From: Saccoglossus kowalevskii
Lineage: Eukaryota; Hemichordata; Enteropneusta; Harrimaniidae
NCBI RefSeq assembly: GCF_000003605.2
Contig: NW_003116946.1
Location: 548,529 to 569,066 of the forward strand
Length of the DNA: 20,538 nucleotides
Reading direction: 5' to 3'
Every line of letters starts with the position of its first letter. Within the stretch, counting starts at the first letter, position 1. The notes beneath the pieces are model-generated. The model was not told the DNA's origin. It saw only the letters and a program-made list of their open reading frames with translations, and made no database searches. This document shows positions 9,501 through 17,900 of this stretch, piece after piece. A program made the translations under genes and the position numbers.

Positions 9501-12500
9501 TTGCGTAAAGGTATAATCTTTAGTCGGGGTCACACCATATTCCAACTGTTGACTGACATCGTTGGACTTTGTTAAGTGTTTATCGCTGCTAATCGAATCC
9601 AATAGGTGTTCCGCTACTTAAAATCTCATAAAACGCTGGCTACATAACAATTTGGATTCCGTCTAGTTACAGTATATTTACCACACATTGATGAATTGTT
9701 GTGTTATCTTAATTATTCCCGCTATTTATCTGTCAACTGAAGTCAGATTTGAGGTCCTCAATAGCCTGGACACGGGTCATAAATTACCACTCTAGTTCAA
9801 CCACTAAAATTTGAGGTGATACCGTTGTTGGTTTAGAATTCTATTATCTAGAAAGATAGTACGTCGTCATCATGATGTATATTTGATTGCACTAGCAAAT
9901 AAGACGTGCCTGCATCCGGGGCCTGCATCCAACCGATTTTGAGATGTGCTGATACTCTCGGCTTAGATGAATGCAGACAAGCGACGCGTAACATATAGTA
10001 AACTATAAGGACATATATCGATTTAATTATTGTAGATACAAATTGCAACCCTGTAACAAATACGAAATATTACATTTAAAGCATGTGTGAAATGTTGGGG
10101 AGTTATTAAACACATCGAGAACTACGCCCCCCCCCCCCAAACTGGTTACTTGATTTCGAGACCGGTTTGAGGTGGGAGTTGGGGTAATCAGACGGAATTC
10201 TCTTGCCAGGGTATCCATGACTTCCTGCTTCGCCATCGGCCAATACGGCCCTTTGTTCAATTGCTGCCATTAATAACGGATATTACATTAGAGCTCCCAT
10301 TATATGTAAACACGACTCAGGATATTGTATATTGCTTTCTTTTTATGTCTTTATTTTTTATTCTCGAAAGTCATCCAATATTCAAATGAATAGTCACGAA
10401 ATAAGTCAAGTTGAGTGATTTAATTCGCACACAGCGGACCCACTTCCGCACGATCTCCTCCCAGTACGTGCTGAGAGAATTGTAATCTTTTCATTTGTTC
10501 GTTCAAATTAGGTACATGTATATGTTTTCAGTGTCACCCCAGATTTCAACAGCGATCGGCATTTTTATCTCCACAAGAAGGGTCATGCATATTAATGTGT
10601 ACTTTTCTGTTGTTGTACATGTGTATATCACTTATCCATCTGCCAACGTTATATATTTAGTAGATCATCGATTTAGTAGATCTATCTATATAACAACGTA
10701 ATACTGTAAATTTAGCTAACCTGTAATTCAAGATGTCGCTAATTTAGAATAAAGTATATTTTCACAATGAGATTATTGGTATTTTAGTTAAATTAAGATT
10801 TTGTTAATTCATGTATTGAGTCAAATTCGCTAAAATGACATGTAGCTATTTCAATGTGTTTTTCAGTATTTAGTAATTTAAAACCATCTACCAACTTAAT
10901 GTCTAGTAGATCATCGATTTAGTAAATTATCTACAAACACACATTTTAGTAGCCTATCTAATATTTAGTAAGCTACGTGTATCTATATACCAACGTAATC
11001 TTTTGTAGCGCATCATCAAACACAATTGTAACTCAATGTATTTTTGTCAATTTAACAGACGGAAAAAGTGAAATTTTTAATCCAAATTGTCGGAATGCGA
11101 TACTGCTGCACAATATAAAAGAACGATGTGACTGTGATATCGAAGGTATGTCTTAGTATCAATAGTGATGTTCAAGTCTGTGTGATAATAAACACGTGGT
11201 TTATGACATCATATTCATTTGGAACCTGGTTCCATTAGATGGAAATCAACTGTGAATGGTGGTAACGACAGAACTAATGTTTATATTTTATACGATAGAT
11301 ATGGTGGAGTTGTCCGATGAGACTGGCAATGTGATGCATCTTTTAACCAACCCAGCTGATTACGGTAAACAATATCTAACGGAGAGGACTGCATTTATAC
11401 TATTGAGGGTTGAAAGTATGTATTAGGATTGAATTAAGTTTTCTGCTGAGGTGGTGGCTGGAATATTGGGCGTTGAAGGGCGGGTTAGGGTTTAACCATT
11501 TTGTTCCGGGTGTTGCGAGTGGAGCTATGAGGGTTGGAAGTACCTATTAGAGTGGGACTATTTTTTTACTGGGACGACAGCTGGATTGATAAGAGTTGGA
11601 AGTATTTTTACTGGGATCGGACTATTGGAGTGCATTGACAATCGTGCATTGACACATTTCTCGAAGTTTCTACTTTTGCAGTAGTTTTTAGAACCCCTCC
11701 CCCAGAATGAGCCATACCTTATTGTCACATCTTAGTATTTCGTATTGGTATTATATATAGTTAAGAATGTGATGACTAAGTTCATTTGTAGAAAATCTTG
11801 TTTTGGTTTTTGTGTACGTGAATATAAATTTGTGCAGTGACCATGTTCGTTAAAATTCACATATTTTCCCGTTTTATTCGATTTTTCAATAATGTATTTT
11901 TAGGAGAAGACAGTGAAGGAGAAGAAGAAAGGCTAACATACCACCCATTACTTCGCGGAATGGACACAAACAAAGATTTCCTGGGTAAGATGATTCCCGA
12001 TTCAGAATGACGTCATATCATACCCACGTGACGTGACATAAGTAACATATAATTATTGTCCTTGAATTTTCGAAAAGAGAACAAAATAAAAATGGTGATG
12101 CCATTGGCTTCGCTTCGAAGCTTGATGTGTCAGAGGTTACATCACCGGTTTATTGGTGCATGTGTTTGTTCCCATAATGCGCAAGCGTTAATTTATGCAT
12201 ATATTCATGAATATAATTATGATTTGTATTATTATATAATTTATTTCAATTGCATAATATTTCGTTCTTATTTAAAAAAAATAGTCAAGTTAAAACATGC
12301 AGTAATTATTAATTATTCTTAAGAGCATCTCTGACATAATTTAATACAGAATAAAACAATCAGGAATCTTGATGACATTATTTAATTATTTCGTTTCTTG
12401 TACATCGTCGTCCCACAGAGCGACTCAATCCTAAGCCTGTTTTACCGAAACCATCACAAGAAACTGGAAACTTGAAAGGCAAAGACAACAAAATGAAGAA

Positions 12501-12651
12501 TGATGACTCTGTCGACGTACCATTGAATTCTAAGGACTCCAGGCGAAGAGGGGTGTCACCGGCCATGGCATCAGGTGGCGGTTCTCGGGCGAATAAACAA
12601 GTAAACGCACTAAAAAGAGGAGGGAGTCGGGCTCAACTCGGTCGCCGATAG
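6525..12651 (+). CDS. CXorf65-family (Il2rg-domain) protein, complete, five coding exons
   Basis: Exons are 6525-6549, 11059-11145, 11299-11415, 11904-11984 and 12419-12651. The total is 543 bases, or 180 residues plus TAG. All four introns are phase 1, with GTGAG, GTATG, GTATG and GTAAG donors and AG acceptors. The start ATG has a good context (GCACCATG). The protein opens MFITVKFGD, followed by NPNCRNAILLHNIKERCDC (residues 16-34), VELSDETGNV (40-49), YLTERTAFILLRVE (63-76) and YHPLLRGMD (89-97). This is the order I know for proteins annotated as CXorf65 homologues; human CXorf65 is of similar length. Residues 1-52 look like beta, beta, helix, beta, beta. Residues 113-180 are a basic, polar, probably disordered tail. 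The molecular function is unknown. The name Il2rg comes from human gene neighbourhood and does not imply a cytokine receptor. Identification is from memory of the family. Confidence 0.92.
8046..8060 (+). promoter_or_regulatory. Perfect RFX consensus site in intron 1
   Basis: GTAACC, spacer CAT, GGCAAC matches GTNRCC-N(0-3)-RGYAAC without mismatch. It lies in intron 1, 241 bases before the first of three palindromic CREs. It may belong to an internal enhancer or alternative promoter. Confidence 0.45.
8301..8308. promoter_or_regulatory. Palindromic CRE TGACGTCA (copy 1)
   Basis: Full CREB/ATF consensus octamer in intron 1 of the CXorf65-like gene. Confidence 0.4.
8334..8347. repeat. 14-bp perfect palindrome
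   Basis: ACGTACATGTACGT is self-complementary and lies 26 bases after the first CRE. It may be a binding site or simply alternating purine-pyrimidine sequence. Confidence 0.5.
8605..8612. promoter_or_regulatory. Palindromic CRE TGACGTCA (copy 2)
   Basis: Full CREB/ATF octamer, 304 bases after copy 1, in intron 1. Confidence 0.4.
9082..9089. promoter_or_regulatory. Palindromic CRE TGACGTCA (copy 3)
   Basis: Full CREB/ATF octamer extended to TGACGTCACG, third copy within 790 bases of intron 1. Confidence 0.4.
10638..11000. repeat. Degenerate direct repeats built on TTTAGTAGATCATC motifs
   Basis: GTAGATCATCGATTTAGTA is identical at 10660-10678 and 10906-10924. CTATATAMCAACGTAAT recurs near 10684 and 10983, and ATCTRCCAAC precedes both main copies. 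Between and around them lie further TTTAGTA units. The block ends just before the acceptor of exon 2 at 11058. The sequence between the copies includes CTGTAAATTTAGC and ATTCGCTAAAAT, which may mark a small dispersed element. Confidence 0.6.
11400..11640. repeat. Degenerate tandem copies of the exon 3 end and donor region
   Basis: CTATTGAGGGTTGAAAGTAT (from 11400) spans the last codons of exon 3 and its donor. Related copies follow in intron 3: CTATGAGGGTTGGAAGTACC (from 11525), and TTGATAAGAGTTGGAAGTAT from about 11586. TATTAG follows the first two copies and TTTTTACTGGGA the last two. This looks like decayed duplication of the exon-intron boundary. Confidence 0.5.
12008..12015. promoter_or_regulatory. 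Palindromic CRE TGACGTCA (copy 4)
   Basis: Full CREB/ATF octamer in intron 4 of the CXorf65-like gene, 24 bases after the exon 4 donor. Confidence 0.3.
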
Positions 12652-14905
12652 AGGACGGACATCATAGACTTTTAATATATCTTTGCAAAAGTTTGTTTTT
12701 CGTTAGTAAACCCTTTTTACTTTGCTGAGGTTGATCACGGTGAAGCATTGTACATTGTCGTACTCGTCAAATACTAATAATGACAATTACTGTTAACAAT
12801 ATACACGTGTGTAAACGTAATGTGTATTCCTCTGCTACAAAGAAAACTTGTACATACTTGGTTATGGGTGAAGCTAATATAACAAAATGGTGTGATAATG
12901 TTACGGCCATGCGTGCCAGTGTTCGGAAGATTTTATATTTTGTTAATGCCGTGTGTGCCAGTGCCTTCACCCATGAAAACAAATGACGAACAAAGATATA
13001 CGTGTATACGTGTTTTTTTAAATATTACATACTCAATGGGGGCTATACAATGAGACAGAGGATAGTTCAAATGGTAGTTATATCAATCTACGCATTCTAT
13101 ACATATGTAAACAGTATAGAGAACTACGAGTATTAATGTTAATCATTTGTTTGTTTGTACAATGATCGTAAACAAAAAATGTTTGTGTACAGAATAGTAA
13201 TTGTTTGGCCAAATAGTGACATGTGCGTGTGATTAAATTACGCTTACGTCATCATATGATGGACCTATACAAGGAATTGTCTATTTTAATTGCGTGAAAT
13301 GCAAGCTTTAAGCTCGGACCCCCCCCCCCCCGAGATTTCCATATAGCACGATTTTGATATGTTGGCATCACTTTTTGCATCAATTATGATTGCATTATGG
13401 GCACTGCGGAAATTATATTGTAGAGCCCCCCGCCTCTCTGTAAACCTTGGTAAGGTACGCAAACATCTAAACTGTCGACGTTGAGGGCGGCAAAACAAAT
13501 CGCTGGCACTAGTTGAACCCACAAACGTTCATCTCATTCATCAAATAGAAGTCCCAGTATAAAAAAAACTAAAAAATGAAAAATAAAATTGTGTAATTTG
13601 TAGGAGAGAGAATCCAGAATAGTGTACAATTCTTCTGTAAAAATTCATTGGCCAATTTCATTGCGAAATAAAGAAGTTTTGGAACTATGTGTACAATTTA
13701 ATTCATACCAATAACCACATTTAAAACCCACCAGGTGCGTCTCGGCCAATTAGAATGCTCCATTACTGAACTTTATATACACAGTATCAGAATCTGATGA
13801 GTTTCCTCAATTCAAATCTTTTTTCATATAATTTGTCCTGGGTTTTCAGACAAGATGACAGTACAAAGATAAAATATTGGCCAAGTTGTACTGTTCTAAA
13901 AAGAAACTACAAAGGATGGCTGCAAACTCAATCTCTCACAAGTAATGCCAGACACCCTGCCTAGTGAGCTATCTGGTACATGCTGTTGGTCATGAATATA
14001 ATACAAGATGGTAACCATGCCGATATGGCATACAGAGCTCACCTGTCTCAGTTTAATGTATAAACAGCTTCTCAAGCACACGTGTATAGCAAATTTTATT
14101 TTAAAAATAGGGACATGGTCCGCTCTCCCAGTGATGAATTTTGTGCAGAATTGTTGACAGGACTCACTAATGCCTTCACCCCCCCCCCCCCACCAACATA
14201 TTTACTTAGAGAGGGTTTGTTGTGAAGTTTGGTTCACTGTGGCAGACATTTTATTGCAAGGAGGACTTTATATCCAGACTAGTCTGAGTATGATGACTTT
14301 ATTCTTTACATAAATTTCACATTATTGACTAGGAGTATTTGCAAGAGTATTTATTTGGAAATTGTTACATAATTGCTAAATGTCTGTTATTAAATGAAAT
14401 ATGTAGATGCAAACATCCACTGCAAATGAATATTATCACATCTTTGGAAGCATAAGTGAGTACGCAGACCACAATGACACACTGATGAAATTGATACATA
14501 ACAGGAAATCATTTTCAGACAAAACCTTACTTTCAAACATGTCATCACCTATTCTCAAAATACAAACATTATGACTGAAAATTATCAAATGCGATGAAAA
14601 AAATTGAATTTTTAGTTAAGCATTGTCTAGTCTAGTCTAGGCAAAGAAATAAGTTCAATGTATGACTGGTATTATTGCATCATTTTTAATAAATCTACAA
14701 TTTTATTTATCATGTCATTAACTAACAATAGAAGAATTATAGTTCTAAATTATCCTCAACATATCTTTCATTCCGGTAACTGATGTATGACTACAATGAA
14801 AGTAAGTTATATTTTGTCTTGTCCCATCAATGATACTAGGTTATAGTGCAAATACAAATACACAATTTTGAGCTCCTTCACCAATTGTGACTGTATGCAT
14901 AATGT
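12652..14905. other. Gap between two convergent genes
   Basis: This holds the 3' UTRs of the CXorf65-like gene (+) and the DyP peroxidase gene (-). Plus-strand polyadenylation hexamers include ATTAAA 13232-13237 and AATAAA 13582-13587 and 13667-13672. Minus-strand AATAAA copies (TTTATT on plus) lie at 14702-14707, 14350-14355, 14298-14303 and 14250-14255. C runs occur near 13320-13331 and 14179-14190, and a three-fold TCTAG repeat near 14625-14639. No gene is supported in the gap, and I cannot choose the UTR ends. Confidence 0.5.
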
Positions 14906-14910
14906 TTATT
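14905..14910 (-). terminator. AATAAA hexamer overlapping the DyP stop codon
   Basis: On the minus strand the last codons read CTG AAA TAA AC, so AATAAA contains the TAA stop. If used, the 3' UTR would be only a few tens of bases. Other minus-strand AATAAA copies lie further on (nearest separate one 14702-14707), so use is doubtful. Confidence 0.2.
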
Positions 14911-17900
14911 TCAGCTTTGCCATTTCTTGTTCCGATGGAACATACCAATATGTACCCTTCACACACTTGGTCAGTCTCATAATGTCATCAGAGAAACCAT
15001 CTTTGTCTGTTGAAGAGAAAATCACAATTAATTAATTTTATTTTGAACTTATAAATGAGATACAAACTTGATTGATCAATACACAAAATAACTTTGTTGA
15101 AGCATTGGAATCACTGTGTCTAATCATACACTTGCATTACCATTTCCAAAATCATTAGAGCAAATATTTTACAATTGTTTGACAATTGAATAGTGACACC
15201 AATTGTATTTTTAATTAAATGAGTCAATAATTCAGAAGTGCTTAACACACCAACTCAAAGAAAATCAATACAGCTGAAGGTTATTATAAACATGGTTGAC
15301 ATTGATTACTCTAAATGCAAAAGTCACAAAAGTTGATGAACACAAGCCACCTGTTTGACAATGACAGATCCGGCTGTACCTTTGGTAAGCTCCCAATTAA
15401 TGTTTCAGTAAATCACCACACATAACTAATAATAAATAAATGCATGCTGTTCATGTTGTACTGTTAAGCTGAATCGATTTCCACTTTCTATTCCAACAAT
15501 AATTTTCTGTCATGTAACTGAATGGGACGTACCACAAAATTTGAAGATTAAACTGTCAAACAAAAAACACACAACATGTGACTTACAAAGCAGACTCAAT
15601 TACATTCATTTATTTTCACATTAGAGTGAAACCTACCTGCACCAACCATCCTATCCAGCATGTAATTAAAATTCTCAGGTGATGCAGCATATGCTATGAA
15701 AAAAAGTCCAGAGTCTCCAGACACTGAACCCCAGGGTTGGGACTGACGTACTATTTCAAATTTCTTGGGTTGCTGAAAAGCATTACCACCTGTGGTACAA
15801 TAGTAGAAATTGTTATGTATTGTAATTATAACAATAACAGTACATGATAAACTAAAGCCATCAACCTTAATGATTGAATGGTTCCAAAGAAAAGGGTCAC
15901 AGAGAAAGCAATCATTTTCTTTGAAAATTTTGGATTAAATGAACAATGTCTTGCTTATCACTTTTTTGAAGAAAAAAAACAATAAAAATTATGAAAGGTG
16001 ACACATTTCAAAACCACCAGCAACTTTTAAACTAACTGTCAGATTTAACCTTTTCACCACCAGACTTTCTCATCCACATTTTTCTTTACATTTTTCATTA
16101 TTTCTGGAAATGAACCCTAATTTTGGAGCTAACGAAAAAAAATGTCAAAAGAGTCAATTTTCAGTTTTTACATTTTTGGATATTTCTGTCCCAATCTTTT
16201 GTAAGAGAGTGCAGACTATAAACAGAAGTATTTTGTGAACTTGAGATGAAAAGAGGGAACTGGTGGTGAAAAGGTGCTGGATCATAACCATTATCAATGA
16301 ACTACTCAGTGGATTTAGCAAAAAACCAAATTTTTAGCAGCAAAAACCAGAAAAATATTGCCATTAATGTAATATTGTTTTTTGTTGTACAGTGTTGTTA
16401 ATTATAATGCTGAAGTATGTAGTAAATGAAATAAATGTGTCTGCTGACAAGTACATCCATACAGCGGATGGTTTAGCTAGTTTGCTGACTGTTAATGTAC
16501 AGCGACGAAACATTATGGCGACCGGTGTAAGTGACGTCATTCAAAGGGTTCACTGACATTGATAACTACAACTATAATAACGATCAATTAATCCAATTAA
16601 AACAAGTCATTGAAAATGACACATTTCCCATTAAATTTTTAAAAGTTCTCCTTGTGCTCGTCATATTAAAGCGGAGGGGTTGTTCCAGGTAGCGTATATA
16701 ACAGATTGCTCATTTACAACAAAACACCACATATACCGCATATAAAAACAAAACAAGATGCCTGCCAGTCGACATCTTTGATCCAATTGCGAAATAAATA
16801 GTCATGGACATGTATCTTAACATGTATAATCTATGTACCAAGTTTGAATGAAAACTGACAAAGCATTTTCAAAAAACAAGATGGCTGCTAGTCAGCAATT
16901 TTGAATTGAATCGTTAAACATAAAGTACCAGGCACATGAACGGAATCAGTCCAAGAGATTCTGAGATATGACTCCGAACGGACGCAATACTATCACAGCG
17001 AATACAATGTGGAACATCCTACCTCACATCTCACTACAATAATTGTTACAAAAAGAATTTCACCATTACATAACTTTTTGTTTATGATAAATTTGTAGTT
17101 GTAAGCTTGAAAACAAAGAAAAGCATATTTACCAGTCATACGGGCAACGTGAGACATCGGTGGTTTACGAGACAGCTCAGTGCTATCAGTAATACTACGA
17201 CCAACAAACAATTCTTTGATTTTATCTACAAAAAAATTAAAATTGAACACTCACACATATGAAACAAATAGCAGTTTGCGATTAATATTGATATTTTACC
17301 ACAGCAACCATGGCATAGCAACCATTTAAAATATTCCAAATCATGGGATTTTACACTTACTTTTTTCTATTCTGATTGGTTCATGGTTATGAACCCACTT
17401 CTGGGTAATCTGAAATGGAAGTAAACAAAAATAATGATGACTAGCGGTAGTAGATTTATTTCTAACAACAATAAATTGACTTTAATTTATAATGCAATAA
17501 CTGACCAATCATTCAATGTTGTCATAATTTTGCAAGTTTTCAGAAAAGATAATTACAGCCATAGAGGGCGTACTGCATATCTGTGGAATTCATATTTCAC
17601 ACTCACCAAGTAACTTCCACCACTCTCCTTATCTACTGCCACATTATATCTGCTCTCATCATCGGCAGGATTTTCAGTCCCTAAAAATGAAATGATACAA
17701 ACATTTTCTATTTTTTACATATTTTTACATGCAATATTATATTATTAAAATATATTGTATGAGAAGTGCATTCCCAATAGAAGTGCACACACATCAAAAA
17801 TTACTGTAATACTGGATCACTAAAATACAACTTTTTTCCATGACACTAAGAGACATGCAGAAAATAGTTTAGTCCAAGAAGAAAGAACTAACTACCGCAC

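Larger units (their letters stand above)
6550..11058 (+). other. Intron 1 of the CXorf65-like gene (4.5 kb)
   Basis: It runs from donor G|GTGAGT at 6550 to acceptor TTTAACAG at 11058. It separates a 25-base first coding exon from the rest of the gene. It contains a perfect RFX consensus (8046-8060), three palindromic CREs (8301, 8605, 9082), a 14-bp palindrome (8334-8347), a C run (about 10127-10137) and a short-repeat zone (10638-11000). Several short open frames in it look like chance. Confidence 0.8.
15790..17132 (-). other. Largest visible intron of the DyP gene (1.3 kb)
   Basis: It lies between the exon with the proximal His and the exon with the distal Arg. It holds a MITE-like inverted repeat (16048-16275), a palindromic CRE (16532-16539) and a two-unit diverged repeat (16752-16990). 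No extra exon is supported. Confidence 0.75.

Noticed and set aside
9387-9602. 71-codon minus-strand open frame in intron 1
   Set aside because: No family resemblance and no splice or promoter support.
10127-10137. Runs of C here and near 4610, 13320 and 14179
   Set aside because: Simple low-complexity tracts, common in animal genomes and prone to sequencing error; no further structure seen.
17303-17322. Two AGCAAC half-sites that resemble an X-box
   Set aside because: They are direct rather than inverted half-sites and do not form the RFX consensus. They lie in a short DyP intron.
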